This document shows positions 36,032 to 45,411 of a DNA stretch of 64,000 nt, piece after piece. A model generated the notes under the pieces. It was given only the letters and a program-made list of their open reading frames with translations, did no database searches and was not told the origin of the DNA. The position numbers and the translations under genes are program-made. The number at the start of each line of letters is the position of its first letter. Positions within the stretch are counted from its first letter, which is position 1. Source of the DNA: Eubacterium sp. UBA3279 (GTDB lineage: Bacteria; Bacillota; Clostridia; Lachnospirales; Lachnospiraceae); the NCBI GenBank assembly GCA_002361775.1, contig DETV01000113.1, positions 70,562 through 134,561 of the forward strand, in the 5' to 3' direction.

Positions 36032-36871
36032 ATGAGTTTTAAAGTTATTATGGATAGCTGTGGCGAGATGACAGAAGAAATGAAACAGGATGAAAGATTT
36101 GAAGCGGCAGCATTGACACTGACAGTCGGAGGAGAAGATATTATAGATGATGAAAGTTTTGAGCAGAGTTCTTTTCTGAAAAAGGTGGCTGCCTCACCGG
36201 AATGCCCGAAATCGGCCTGTCCTTCACCGGAAAGGTACATGAAAGGATTTGAAGCGGATGCGGATCATCTGTATGCGGTGACTTTATCTTCTGAATTGAG
36301 CGGTTCCTATAACAGCGCGGTGCTTGGAAAAGATCTGGTGCTGGAGAAATATCCGGATAAGAAAATTCATGTGTTTAACTCAAAAAGTGCATCAGTGGGA
36401 GAGAGTCTGATTTCCATGAAGATTCAGGAGTGCGAAGAAGCCGGGATGGAATTTGAACAGGTTGTGGAAACGGTGGAGGAGTATATCGAATCTCAGCACA
36501 CGTATTTTGTACTGGAAAATCTGGAAACTCTCAGAAAAAATGGGCGCCTTAGCAGAGTAAAAGCGCTGGTGGCATCTGCGCTGAAAATCAAGCCTGTGAT
36601 GGGTTCCACACCGGAGGGAACTATTTGTCAGTTGGATCAGGCGAGAGGAATTAATAAAGCGCTGGTAAAAATGGTGGATTATATTGTGGCAGGTGGAGCA
36701 AACAGCAGTGAAAAAGTGCTGGCTATCTCTCATTGCAACTGTCCGGAAAGGGCGCAGATGATAAAAGAAGCCATTTTAGAAAGAATTTCAGTAAAAGATG
36801 TGGTGGTTTTAGATACTGCCGGCGTAAGTTCCATGTATGCCAATGACGGCGGAGTGATTGTTGTATTGTAA
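36032..36871 (+). CDS. DegV family fatty-acid-binding protein
   Basis: 279 residues. DegV/FakB fold: KVIMDSCGEMTEEM at the N-terminus, SACPSPERYMKGFEA with the conserved TxxPS-like loop, ITLSSELSGSYNSAVL-type segment, and VLENLETLRKNGRLSRVKALVASALKIKPV. FakB proteins bind fatty acids for phosphorylation by FakA. Start at ATG 36032 with GGAGGA upstream; the frame is open back to 35930 but that part is not DegV-like. Confidence 0.9.
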   Translation: MSFKVIMDSCGEMTEEMKQDERFEAAALTLTVGGEDIIDDESFEQSSFLKKVAASPECPKSACPSPERYMKGFEADADHLYAVTLSSELSGSYNSAVLGKDLVLEKYPDKKIHVFNSKSASVGESLISMKIQECEEAGMEFEQVVETVEEYIESQHTYFVLENLETLRKNGRLSRVKALVASALKIKPVMGSTPEGTICQLDQARGINKALVKMVDYIVAGGANSSEKVLAISHCNCPERAQMIKEAILERISVKDVVVLDTAGVSSMYANDGGVIVVL

Positions 36872-36885
36872 TGGATTGCTAAAAT

Positions 36886-36941
36886 AAAATCCCGACAGAA
36901 TTGCACAGAAGTTGTGTGAAACTGTGGGGATTTCGTTTTTT
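36886..36941 (+). terminator. Terminator after degV
   Basis: AAATCCC(GA)CAG pairs with CTGTGGGGATTT around a 25-nt loop, followed by CGTTTTTT. Confidence 0.7.
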
Positions 36942-37048
36942 AAAGTAATCTTTCGATTGGCTTTTAGAAAATATTATGATATAATGAATGAAAAGTGCAA
37001 ATGACGTTACATTATGCACCTGGAGTAATAATTAAAGGAGTGTAGGGT

Positions 37049-37291
37049 ATGAGCCAGGCGAAAGTTGACAAATATAAGCAGGATAAAGCAAATCGTCAGA
37101 AAATTATGAAAAAGCAGAAATTGATGCATCGTCTTGAGATGACAGGAATTGCTTTGGTGACAGTTTTACTGGTGGGATGGATCGGATTTTCAATTTATGA
37201 TAAAGCAAGCAGCAATGACGGTTCCAAAGAGACAGTCGTTTTTGATGCAGGCGCTGTTCAGGATTATATGACAGAACTGACCGCAGAGTAG
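37049..37291 (+). CDS. Small single-pass membrane protein, unknown
   Basis: 80 residues: a basic N-terminal stretch (KYKQDKANRQKIMKKQKLMHRLE), one membrane helix (GIALVTVLLVGWIGFSIY) and a short acidic outer tail. AAAGGAG before the start. Lies 68 nt ahead of pyrH in the same direction. No known function; could be a small membrane partner. Confidence 0.7.
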   Translation: MSQAKVDKYKQDKANRQKIMKKQKLMHRLEMTGIALVTVLLVGWIGFSIYDKASSNDGSKETVVFDAGAVQDYMTELTAE

Positions 37292-37359
37292 TCAATAAAG
37301 TACTTTTCCTGAGATTATGGAGAAGATAAAAGAGAAAGACAGATAAGGAGCATCATTTT

Positions 37360-38058
37360 ATGAAGCGTGTATTGTTAAAATTAAGCGGCGAGGCTCTTGC
37401 CGGTGAGAAAAAAACAGGGTTTGATGAAGCTACTGTAACAGAAGTGGCAAAACAGGTAAAGGTTCTTGTGGATGAGGGGCTGGAGATTGGCGTTGTTATC
37501 GGCGGCGGAAACTTCTGGAGAGGAAGAAGCAGCGAGACGATTGACCGTACAAAAGCAGATCAGATCGGAATGTTAGCTACAGTGATGAATTGCATTTACG
37601 TTTCTGAGATTTTCCGTTCAGTGGGAATGAAAACAGAGATTCTTACTCCCTTTGTATGCGGGGCATTCACAAAATTATTTTCCAAGGATGAGGCAAATCA
37701 GTGTTTCGCAGAGGGTAAAGTTACTTTCTTTGCCGGTGGAACAGGTCATCCGTACTTCTCTACAGATACCACTACTGTTTTGAGAGCGATTGAGATTGAG
37801 GCGGAGACTATTTTGCTGGCAAAAGCGGTAGACGGGGTGTATGACAGCGATCCGAAAACAAATCCTGAAGCAAAGAAATATGACAGCGTTCATATTCAGG
37901 AAGTTATTGATAAGAAGCTGGCAGTGGTAGATCTTACTGCATCTATTCTTTGTATGGAAAATAAGATGCCTATGATGGTATTCGGATTGAATGAAGAAAA
38001 CAGTATAATAAAAACAGCACGAGGTGAATTTAACGGAACCCGTGTCATTGTAGATTAA
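37360..38058 (+). CDS. pyrH: UMP kinase
   Basis: 232-residue amino-acid-kinase-fold enzyme that phosphorylates UMP to UDP. MKRVLLKLSGEALAG, VIGGGNFWRG, DQIGMLATVMN and FFAGGTGHPYFSTDTTTVLRA are canonical. First essential gene of the conserved pyrH-frr-uppS-cdsA-dxr-rseP block. Confidence 0.97.
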   Translation: MKRVLLKLSGEALAGEKKTGFDEATVTEVAKQVKVLVDEGLEIGVVIGGGNFWRGRSSETIDRTKADQIGMLATVMNCIYVSEIFRSVGMKTEILTPFVCGAFTKLFSKDEANQCFAEGKVTFFAGGTGHPYFSTDTTTVLRAIEIEAETILLAKAVDGVYDSDPKTNPEAKKYDSVHIQEVIDKKLAVVDLTASILCMENKMPMMVFGLNEENSIIKTARGEFNGTRVIVD

Positions 38059-38082
38059 AAGAAACCAGGAGGAAACAAACAC

Positions 38083-38634
38083 ATGGATGAGAGAATCGCA
38101 AAATATGAGGACAAGATGAAAAAGACACTGGCTAATCTGGAAAGCGAATTTGGTACAATTCGTGCGGGAAGAGCGAATCCCCATGTATTAGACCGTATTA
38201 CAGTGGATTATTACGGATCCCAGACACCCCTTCAGCAGGTGGCTAATATTTCCGTACCTGAGGCAAGAATGATACAGATTCAGCCATGGGAAGCTTCTCT
38301 GGTAAAAGCTATTGAAAAAGCTATCAATATGTCAGATCTGGGAATCAATCCAACAAATGATGGTAAAGTGATTCGTCTGGTATTTCCGGAACTTACAGAG
38401 GAACGCAGAAAAGATCTGGTTAAAGATGTAAAGAAAAAAGGAGAGGCAGCGAAAGTTGCAGTTCGTAATATTCGTCGTGATGCTAATGATATGCTGAAAA
38501 AATTAAGTAAATCTGACGTATCTGAAGATGAAATCGCAGAATTGGAAGAGAATGTACAGAAAATGACAGATAAGTTCATCAAAGAAGTGGATAAATCTGT
38601 AGAAGTGAAATCAAAAGAGATTTTAACTGTTTAA
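38083..38634 (+). CDS. frr: Ribosome recycling factor
   Basis: 183 residues, full length. KMKKTLANLESEFGTIRAGRANPHVLDRITVDYYG and RIPFPELTEERRKDLVK-like segment (VIRLVFPELTEERRKDLVKDVKK) are canonical RRF. Splits post-termination ribosomes with EF-G. 24 nt after pyrH, with AGGAGG. Confidence 0.97.
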   Translation: MDERIAKYEDKMKKTLANLESEFGTIRAGRANPHVLDRITVDYYGSQTPLQQVANISVPEARMIQIQPWEASLVKAIEKAINMSDLGINPTNDGKVIRLVFPELTEERRKDLVKDVKKKGEAAKVAVRNIRRDANDMLKKLSKSDVSEDEIAELEENVQKMTDKFIKEVDKSVEVKSKEILTV

Positions 38635-38665
38635 TTACCGTATCATATTAAAAAGTCATGAGGGA

Positions 38666-38712
38666 GGCGTCACGCATATGGAATATTACTCCATTGTATG
38701 ACGCCTTTTTTT
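38666..38712 (+). terminator. Hairpin terminator between frr and uppS
   Basis: GGCGTCACGCATATGGA pairs with TCCATTGTATGACGCC and is followed by seven Ts, directly before the uppS ribosome site. It would reduce read-through inside the block. Confidence 0.85.
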
Positions 38713-38722
38713 AGGAGGGTCT

Positions 38723-39427
38723 ATGAGAGTTCCGAATCATATAGCTATTATTCTTGATGGAAATGGAAGATGGGCAAAAAAGAAAGGGATGCCCAGAGGT
38801 TACGGTCATGTAAAGGGCTGTGAAAATCTGGAGGATATTTGTGAGGTGGCAAAAGAATTAGGAGTAAAATATCTCACAGTGTATGCCTTCTCTACGGAAA
38901 ACTGGAAACGTTCCCGGGAGGAAGTGGAAGGCTTGATGAAGCTTTTCAGAAATTATCTGAAAAAATGTATCAAAATATCTGAAAAAAATAATATGAGGGT
39001 ACGGGTGATCGGTGATCCCAGCGCTTTTGATCAGGATATTCAGGATAAGATCAAAGAACTGGAAGAATTTTCCAAAGATTTTGATGAACTGCATTTTCAG
39101 ATCGCCTTAAATTACGGGAGCAGAGATGAAATCACCAGAGCTGTAAACAGAATGCTGGAAGATCAGAAAAGCGGAATTTTAAAAGAACCGGTAACAGAAG
39201 AAACAATTTCTGACTACTTGGATACGGCAGGAATTCCGGATCCTGATCTGATGATCCGGACAAGCGGAGAACAGAGACTTTCCAATTATCTGTTATGGCA
39301 GTTGGCGTATACGGAATTTTATTTTACAGATGTGCCGTGGCCGGACTTTAAAAAAGATGAATTAGTAAAAGCCATAGAGAAATATAATGAAAGAGACCGG
39401 AGATATGGCGGTGTGAAGGAGGATTAA
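38723..39427 (+). CDS. uppS: Undecaprenyl diphosphate synthase
   Basis: 234-residue cis-prenyltransferase making the lipid carrier for cell wall synthesis. Catalytic Asp in IAIILDGNGRWAKKKG, GHVKG, TVYAFSTENWKR, and C-terminal DLMIRTSGEQRLSNYLLWQ and TEFYFTDVPWPDF. AGGAGGG right before ATG. The next gene starts one base after its stop. Confidence 0.97.
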   Translation: MRVPNHIAIILDGNGRWAKKKGMPRGYGHVKGCENLEDICEVAKELGVKYLTVYAFSTENWKRSREEVEGLMKLFRNYLKKCIKISEKNNMRVRVIGDPSAFDQDIQDKIKELEEFSKDFDELHFQIALNYGSRDEITRAVNRMLEDQKSGILKEPVTEETISDYLDTAGIPDPDLMIRTSGEQRLSNYLLWQLAYTEFYFTDVPWPDFKKDELVKAIEKYNERDRRYGGVKED

Positions 39428-39428
39428 T

Positions 39429-40238
39429 ATGTTTAAGACGAGACTCTTAAGTGGAATTATTCTGGTGATCATCGCGCTGATCACAATTATATCCGGAGGA
39501 CCGGTGCTGTTTATGACTCTGTTATGTGTATCGGTTATCGGAATGCAGGAGCTTTATAAGGCATGCGGAGTGCGGAAAGACAAATTTGAATTGTTGGAAA
39601 TTACAGGTTATCTGGGGATTTTAGCTTATTACCTTTCCATGGCGTTTTTGCCGGAAAAATACCATTTGCTGGCAGTGATTCTGGGATTGCTGCTTCTTAT
39701 GTTTGTGTATGTCTTTACATATCCCAGATATCAGACAAATCAGATATTTGCAGGATTTTTGGGAATCGTATATGTGGGAGTGATGCTTTCCTATATTTAC
39801 CAGACAAGAATGCTGGATGGAGGCGTTTATCTGGTATGGCTGATTTTCTTGTGTTCCTGGGGCTGTGATACCTGCGCCTATTGTGTAGGCGTTTTGATCG
39901 GCAAACATAAAATGGCGCCTGTACTCAGTCCGAAAAAATCCATAGAGGGCGCTGTAGGCGGCGTACTGGGAGCTGCATTGCTTGGGGCGCTTTATGCATG
40001 GGCAATTTCCGGATACAATCCCAATTCAGCACATACTCCATTGATCTATGCAGTGATCTGTGCAGTGGGAGCTTTGGTTTCTATGGTGGGAGATCTGGCA
40101 GCTTCCGCAATAAAACGACAGCAGAATATTAAAGATTACGGAAAATTGATCCCCGGACACGGAGGAATACTGGATCGTTTTGACAGCGTTATTTTTACAG
40201 CTCCCATCATATATTTTCTTGCTGTGACATTGATATAA
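39429..40238 (+). CDS. cdsA: Phosphatidate cytidylyltransferase
   Basis: 269-residue membrane enzyme making CDP-diacylglycerol from phosphatidate and CTP. The C-terminal signature SMVGDLAASAIKRQQNIKDYGKLIPGHGGILDRFDS is complete; several membrane helices precede it. Overlaps the junction with uppS closely (one-base gap). Confidence 0.96.
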   Translation: MFKTRLLSGIILVIIALITIISGGPVLFMTLLCVSVIGMQELYKACGVRKDKFELLEITGYLGILAYYLSMAFLPEKYHLLAVILGLLLLMFVYVFTYPRYQTNQIFAGFLGIVYVGVMLSYIYQTRMLDGGVYLVWLIFLCSWGCDTCAYCVGVLIGKHKMAPVLSPKKSIEGAVGGVLGAALLGALYAWAISGYNPNSAHTPLIYAVICAVGALVSMVGDLAASAIKRQQNIKDYGKLIPGHGGILDRFDSVIFTAPIIYFLAVTLI

Positions 40239-40346
40239 GAAAATGCCCGGGGCAAAAGGGACATAAACCACGTTGTGCTTACGCATAAGAAGATTTACAG
40301 GAAAATCGGGAAAGAGTTAATAAATATAGAAAAGAAAGGAAATACT

Positions 40347-41498
40347 ATGGAGAAGATTATTGGAATTTTAGGATCAACCGGTTCTATAGGAACACAGACT
40401 CTGGAAGTTGTGAGAGAAAATAAAGATCTGAAAGTTGCAGCTTTAAGCGCCGGTTCCAATATTGAACTTCTGGAAAAACAGATCAGAGAATTTCATCCTT
40501 CCATGGCTGCCGTATGGGATGAAGAGAAAGCGAAAGAACTGGAAGTCAGGGTGGCTGATCTGAATGTGAAGATCGTAAATGGAATGGATGGATTGCTGGA
40601 GATGGCAGTACTTCCGGAGATGGAGATTCTGGTAACAGCTATAGTGGGAATGATCGGTATCCGTCCCACTATTGCTGCGATTCAGGCTGGAAAAGATATT
40701 GCTTTGGCAAATAAAGAGACGTTGGTAACAGCGGGACATCTGATCATGCCTATGGCAAAAGAAAAAGGTGTGCAGATCCTTCCGGTGGACAGTGAACACA
40801 GCGCCATTTTTCAGGCAATTCATGGAGAAAACAGGAAAAGTATTCATAAGCTGTTGATCACAGCTTCCGGCGGTCCATTCCGGGGAAGAAAAAGAGAAGA
40901 ACTGGAAACGGTTCGGGTGGAAGATGCGCTGAAGCATCCCAATTGGGCTATGGGACAGAAAATTACCATTGATTCTGCTACCCTGGTCAATAAAGGACTG
41001 GAAGTTATGGAAGCAAAATGGCTTTTTGATGTGGATCTGGATCACATTCAGGTGGTGGTACAGCCTAAGAGTATCATTCATTCTATGGTGGAATTTACAG
41101 ATGGAGCTGTGATGGCACAATTGGGGACACCGGATATGAAACTTCCTATACAGTATGCGTTGTATTATCCGGAGAGAAGATATCTTCCGGGAGAACGGCT
41201 GGACTTTGGAAAATTAAAAGAAATTACCTTTGAAGAACCGGATATGGATACATTTTTAGGGCTGCCCCTTGCCATGAAAGCTTCCCGGATCGGAGGAAGT
41301 ATGCCTACTGTATTTAATGCGGCAAATGAGCGGGCAGTGGCAAAATTTTTAAAGAGAAAAATCGGATTTCTGGATATTTACAGGATTATAGAAGACGCTA
41401 TGGAGCATCACGAATCCATTGCAAATCCTGCTCTGGAACAAATCCTTGAGACAGAAGCAAAGACATATGAGTGGATTGAAAGCAGGTGGAAAGATTGA
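40347..41498 (+). CDS. dxr: 1-deoxy-D-xylulose 5-phosphate reductoisomerase
   Basis: 383 residues; NADPH-dependent MEP-pathway enzyme. ILGSTGSIGTQTLEV (nucleotide binding), ALANKETLV, LPVDSEHSAIFQ (metal/substrate site), KITIDSATLVNKGLEVMEAKWLF and the C-terminal helical domain are canonical. ATG 40347 with GAAAGGA upstream; an extension to 40275 is rejected. The 3' end overlaps rseP. Confidence 0.97.
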   Translation: MEKIIGILGSTGSIGTQTLEVVRENKDLKVAALSAGSNIELLEKQIREFHPSMAAVWDEEKAKELEVRVADLNVKIVNGMDGLLEMAVLPEMEILVTAIVGMIGIRPTIAAIQAGKDIALANKETLVTAGHLIMPMAKEKGVQILPVDSEHSAIFQAIHGENRKSIHKLLITASGGPFRGRKREELETVRVEDALKHPNWAMGQKITIDSATLVNKGLEVMEAKWLFDVDLDHIQVVVQPKSIIHSMVEFTDGAVMAQLGTPDMKLPIQYALYYPERRYLPGERLDFGKLKEITFEEPDMDTFLGLPLAMKASRIGGSMPTVFNAANERAVAKFLKRKIGFLDIYRIIEDAMEHHESIANPALEQILETEAKTYEWIESRWKD

Positions 41499-42781
41499 GC
41501 ATACTCATTGCAGCATTAATGTTAGGCGTGGTAATCATTGTTCATGAGTTTGGCCATTTTATTTTGGCAAAAACCAATGGAATCGTGGTGGAAGAATTTT
41601 CAGTGGGAATGGGTCCCCGCCTGATCTCTACAGTGAAGGGAGGAACCCGATACTCATTGAAGGCCATTCCCTTCGGAGGCTCCTGCATGATGCGGGGAGA
41701 AGACGGGGAAGAGACAGGAGAAGGAACCTTTAACAGTAAGTCTGTGTGGAGGAGAATTTCTGTAATTGCAGCAGGTCCTGTCTTTAATTTTATTCTTGCC
41801 TTTTTTGGCGCAATGATTATCATCAGCATTATCGGATATGATCCTCCTCAAGTTCTTCATGTGGCAGAAGGTTCTCCGGAAGACGAAGCGGGACTGCAGG
41901 AAGGAGACCTGATTACAGAATTTGACGGAGAAAATATATATCTGGGGAGAGATCTGGATACAAAATTAATGCTGGAAGGAATGCCGGATCGGGAAATTAC
42001 AGTAAAATTTGAGAGAGACGGAAAAGAGCAGGAGATTTCTTACACACCGAAAAAGCAATTTCGGTATATGTTGGGATTTACCTACTATGAGACAGAAGAA
42101 CAGCCAGAAATCTCAACGGTTACCATGGGAGGCGTGCTGGAAAAAGCAGGTCTGAAGGCAGGAGATTATATATATGCTATTAACGGACAGAAAATTTCCA
42201 CAGGAATAGAACTGAAAAAATATTTTGACGAACATCCGCTGAGCGAAGAAAGCCTTACATTAACTTATCTGAGAGATGGATTGGAATACGATGTGGAAGT
42301 GACTCCGGAAGCAGCAGATTATGTGGAAAGAGGATTTGTCTATAATCTGGGCAGAGTGAAAACCTCACCTTTAGGAGTTTTGAAATACAGCGGACTGGAA
42401 GTACGGTACTGGATCAGAACCACACTTAAAAGTTTTAAGATGCTGTTTACGGGAAAAATTGGTCTTGATAGCTTGTCAGGTCCTGTAGGAGTGGTCAATG
42501 TAATTGGAGATGCCTATGAAGAAAGCAAAAGTGAAGGCAGTCTGATCACCTGGCTGACAATGCTGAATCTGATGATTTTTATTTCAGCCAATCTGGGAGT
42601 TATGAATCTGCTTCCTCTTCCGGCTTTGGACGGAGGAAGACTTGTGTTTTTACTAATAGAAGCGGTGAGAGGAAAGCCTGTTAACCGGGAAGCCGAAGGA
42701 ATGGTACATTTTGCCGGATTACTGTTATTGATGGCTCTTTTACTGTTTGTTACATTCCGGGATATTAAAAATTTATTCTAA
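41495..42781 (+). CDS. rseP: RIP metalloprotease RseP (site-2 protease)
   Basis: Intramembrane zinc protease. HEFGH at the N-terminal helix, two PDZ domains in the middle, LPALDGGRL in the third helix and a C-terminal membrane helix. I prefer the TTG at 41495 (AGGTGG five bases before; product begins SILIAALMLGVVIIVHEFGH, 428 residues); GTG at 41486 in the same frame is the alternative. Overlaps the dxr stop by four bases. Last gene of the block; ispG, often next, is absent here. Confidence 0.94.
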   Translation: MSILIAALMLGVVIIVHEFGHFILAKTNGIVVEEFSVGMGPRLISTVKGGTRYSLKAIPFGGSCMMRGEDGEETGEGTFNSKSVWRRISVIAAGPVFNFILAFFGAMIIISIIGYDPPQVLHVAEGSPEDEAGLQEGDLITEFDGENIYLGRDLDTKLMLEGMPDREITVKFERDGKEQEISYTPKKQFRYMLGFTYYETEEQPEISTVTMGGVLEKAGLKAGDYIYAINGQKISTGIELKKYFDEHPLSEESLTLTYLRDGLEYDVEVTPEAADYVERGFVYNLGRVKTSPLGVLKYSGLEVRYWIRTTLKSFKMLFTGKIGLDSLSGPVGVVNVIGDAYEESKSEGSLITWLTMLNLMIFISANLGVMNLLPLPALDGGRLVFLLIEAVRGKPVNREAEGMVHFAGLLLLMALLLFVTFRDIKNLF

Positions 42782-42792
42782 ATAAGTTTTTT

Positions 42793-42821
42793 GCATTTTT
42801 CCCTTATCTTTCTCATATACT
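42793..42821 (+). promoter_or_regulatory. Sigma-E-type promoter of the sleC-like gene
   Basis: GCATTTT (42793-42799), 14-bp spacer, CATATACT (42814-42821). The sigma-E consensus is about kmATATT, 13-15 bp, CATACAmT; each box has one mismatch. Fits mother-cell expression of a spore cortex gene. Confidence 0.65.
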
Positions 42822-42849
42822 GGGGTAACTGGAAATCAGAGGTAAAGAA

Positions 42850-43800
42850 ATGTCTCAGGTGTCATTGAAAGCTATGCAGAAAAATCAGATTGACCGGGGA
42901 AAAATGCAGATACAGGTAAAAAACAGAATACAAAACCGACCCGTTTCAGGAGCGAAGATCACAATTTCTTACAAAGGGGTTCCGGGAGAAGCGCTGGAGG
43001 AAGTGGAAACGGACAGAAATGGTCAGACGGACTTTTTGGAACTGCCAACTCCTCCGGTGGAATATAGTCTTCAGCCGTCGGAAGAACAGCCATACTCAGA
43101 ATACAATGTCCGGGTGGATGCTCCCGGATTTGAATCAGTGGAGGTATCTGGATCAGAATTACTTTCCGGGGAGACCAGTATACAACAAATTGCCATGGAG
43201 CCTTCCCAGGAAGGAAAATATGAGGATATTATAATTCCCGATCACACACTTTGGGGAAATTATCCGGAAAAAATACCGGAAGATGAAATAAAACCTATTG
43301 ATGAGAGTGGAGAGATTGTTCTTAGCCGGGTGGTGATACCGGAATATGTGGTGGTGCATGATGGAGCGCCTGCAGATTCTACGGCACAAAATTATTACAT
43401 CCGGTACCGGGATTATATAAAAAATGTTGCCAGCAGTGAAATCTATGCCACCTGGCCGAGAGAGACGATCAAGGCAAATGTATTAGCTATTATGTCTTTT
43501 ACTCTGAACAGAGTATATACGGAGTGGTACAGGAATAAGGGATATGATTTTACAATAACATCATCTACCGCATTTGATCATAAGTGGATCTATGGGAGAA
43601 ATATTTTTGAGAGTATTTCTCAGGTGGTGGATGAAATATTTGAAAATTATCTTTCACGGCCTAATGTTCGACAGCCTATATTGACTCAGTACTGCGATGG
43701 ACAGAGAGTGAAGTGTCCGAATTGGATGACCAAATTGCAACAACATACAAACACTGGGAAACCCCTAAATACCGGGATTCCCGGTGCTTTTTATGAGTAA
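42850..43800 (+). CDS. sleC: SleC-like spore cortex-lytic / peptidoglycan-binding protein, 5' part, split by prophage
   Basis: 316 codons. Residues 1-294 match the SleC-type proteins of clostridia: a beta-sandwich propeptide region (QIQVKNRIQNRPVSGAKITI), the linker PDHTLWGNYPEKIPEDE, and the SpoIID/SleC-like lytic segment (YIKNVASSEIYATWP, LAIMSFTLNRVYTEWYRNKGYDFTITSSTAFD, ILTQYCDGQRVKCPNWMT). Family members then continue with a WGS... segment and a C-terminal peptidoglycan-binding domain. Here the frame turns after NWMT (nt 43731) into 22 unrelated residues and stops. The gene is cut by the prophage; the 3' part should lie at its far end, outside the window. Sigma-E promoter upstream. Confidence 0.82.
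   Translation: MSQVSLKAMQKNQIDRGKMQIQVKNRIQNRPVSGAKITISYKGVPGEALEEVETDRNGQTDFLELPTPPVEYSLQPSEEQPYSEYNVRVDAPGFESVEVSGSELLSGETSIQQIAMEPSQEGKYEDIIIPDHTLWGNYPEKIPEDEIKPIDESGEIVLSRVVIPEYVVVHDGAPADSTAQNYYIRYRDYIKNVASSEIYATWPRETIKANVLAIMSFTLNRVYTEWYRNKGYDFTITSSTAFDHKWIYGRNIFESISQVVDEIFENYLSRPNVRQPILTQYCDGQRVKCPNWMTKLQQHTNTGKPLNTGIPGAFYE
43725..43737. other. Left attachment junction (attL), approximate
   Basis: Point where the SleC-like reading frame ends and phage DNA begins, placed by loss of protein similarity after NWMT at 43731. The exact core cannot be fixed without attR or an uninterrupted relative. Confidence 0.6.
43768..43792 (+). terminator. Short hairpin at end of truncated sleC
   Basis: ACCGGG-ATT-CCCGGT followed by GCTTTTT, just inside the prophage. 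It could end the truncated sleC transcript before it opposes the integrase gene. Confidence 0.6.
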
Positions 43801-45275
43801 TAATAAAACACTTCGACAAGCTTCTCTTCCCGGTGCCAGATTATTTTTTCTACAATGCTCTGGATTGCTTCGCTTTTCTCGGAAATGGAAAATTGACCGC
43901 TTAGAAGAATGTCATAAACAGAATGGATACGCTCACGCATTTTCTCAGAAACATCCCGGCGGGAAGGGGAGCAGGCGAGCATATCTATCTTATCTTGAAT
44001 TACCTTTTGTTCCTGAAGCAAAAGGTTTTTATTTTCCTTGTATTCTGTAAGAGTGTCAATCCCTTCTCGATAAGCTTCTTTTATACGCTGCTCTTTTACA
44101 GCTAATCGATCTAACTGCTTACGTAGAAAGAGAATCTCATCTGTACTTTTTGAGGATTCTTTTTGCTTTATTTCAAAATTAAGATACTGGTTAGACATAG
44201 CTTCTTTGATGGCAGCTAAGACCTCCGGCTCTAAAACTTTGGAGCTTACCGAGGTTTTTGCAAGACACTTCCCTTTTGAATATCCATAACAGGTAAAATA
44301 GCAGTAATCTCGTCCATAGCGCTTATCTTTGAGATGTTTTGCAATCATGGTTCGCCCACAACTGGGACATTTAACTAATCCGGACAGCCAATGTTTGTAT
44401 GTTGTGGTAGGGCGCGCTCCACGGGGGCGAAAATCAGTCTCAAAACGCTGTTGAGCAGCATCGAAAAGTTCTTTGCTAATGATAGGCTCGTGATGTCCTT
44501 TGGCAATGATCCATTCATCCTTATCCCGTATCTCGTTAGTTTCGTTGCAGGTACGATACCAGCGAGTCATGCCGTAATAAACAGGATTTTGGAGAATGTA
44601 TTCTAAGCTCCTGCGTTCAAAATTTTTCCCATTAGAAGTTTTATATCCATGCAAATTTAAAAATTGAGCCAACGTCAGGAGATTGCAAGATTCATTCACG
44701 AATTTATCAAAGATTAACCGAACGATCTCAGCTTCTTCCGGAACAATAACCGGTGGTTCGCCTTTCCTCTCAATCCGGTATCCCAGTGGCGGCCTGGCAA
44801 GGTAACCTCCGCGAAGTGCTTTTTCTGCCATTCCACGGGTTACTTCTCCAGACAGACGGATAGAATAGTATTCGTCCATCCACTCGATAATACGCTCAAT
44901 CAGGGAACCAAAAGGCCCGTCGATTACCGGTTCAGAGACACTGATTACATCTATCTTACATTGTTTTCTGAGGAGGGACTTATACACAATGGACTCCTCC
45001 TGATTCCTGGCAAAGCGGCTATATTTCCAGACAAGGATCACATCAAAAGGCGTAGGCTTTTGCTTTGCTGTGGAAATCATTCGCATAAATTCCGGGCGTT
45101 TATCTGCCTTTTTACCGGAGATTCCTTTTTCGATAAAGATAAATTCATCCGGGACGATAATATGGTTCTGCTTGGCGTAGTCGGCCAGAAGACGCTGCTG
45201 CGCATCCGGAGACAATTCATCCTGCATATGTGTGGAGACACGGATATACATAGCTCCGATTTTGTGTTCATTCAT
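43791..45275 (-). CDS. int: Large serine recombinase (phage integrase)
   Basis: 494 residues. N-terminal resolvase domain with the catalytic Ser in AMYIRVSTHMQ (S14) and conserved YSRFARNQEES, then the recombinase domain (PPLGYR, VRLIFDKFV, ILQNPVYYG), a zinc ribbon (CPSCGRTM ... CYFTCYGYSKGKC) and a coiled-coil C-terminal region. Integrates by attP x attB and, with a directionality factor, excises. Starts at 45275 with AAAGGGTG; the longer open frame upstream is not coding. The stop overlaps the truncated sleC by 10 bases. No directionality factor is recognised. Confidence 0.95.
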   Translation of the reverse strand: MNEHKIGAMYIRVSTHMQDELSPDAQQRLLADYAKQNHIIVPDEFIFIEKGISGKKADKRPEFMRMISTAKQKPTPFDVILVWKYSRFARNQEESIVYKSLLRKQCKIDVISVSEPVIDGPFGSLIERIIEWMDEYYSIRLSGEVTRGMAEKALRGGYLARPPLGYRIERKGEPPVIVPEEAEIVRLIFDKFVNESCNLLTLAQFLNLHGYKTSNGKNFERRSLEYILQNPVYYGMTRWYRTCNETNEIRDKDEWIIAKGHHEPIISKELFDAAQQRFETDFRPRGARPTTTYKHWLSGLVKCPSCGRTMIAKHLKDKRYGRDYCYFTCYGYSKGKCLAKTSVSSKVLEPEVLAAIKEAMSNQYLNFEIKQKESSKSTDEILFLRKQLDRLAVKEQRIKEAYREGIDTLTEYKENKNLLLQEQKVIQDKIDMLACSPSRRDVSEKMRERIHSVYDILLSGQFSISEKSEAIQSIVEKIIWHREEKLVEVFYYYS

Positions 45276-45411
45276 CGTATCACCCTTTCTATTGTATGTG
45301 AAAAAAGGTATAAAAATAACAGCCATCGAAAATATGTTCCGATTGCAAGGCTGTTCCGAAGATGATACAATATTACCGATCAAAGTAAGAGTATATCTTC
45401 GGATATATTAC

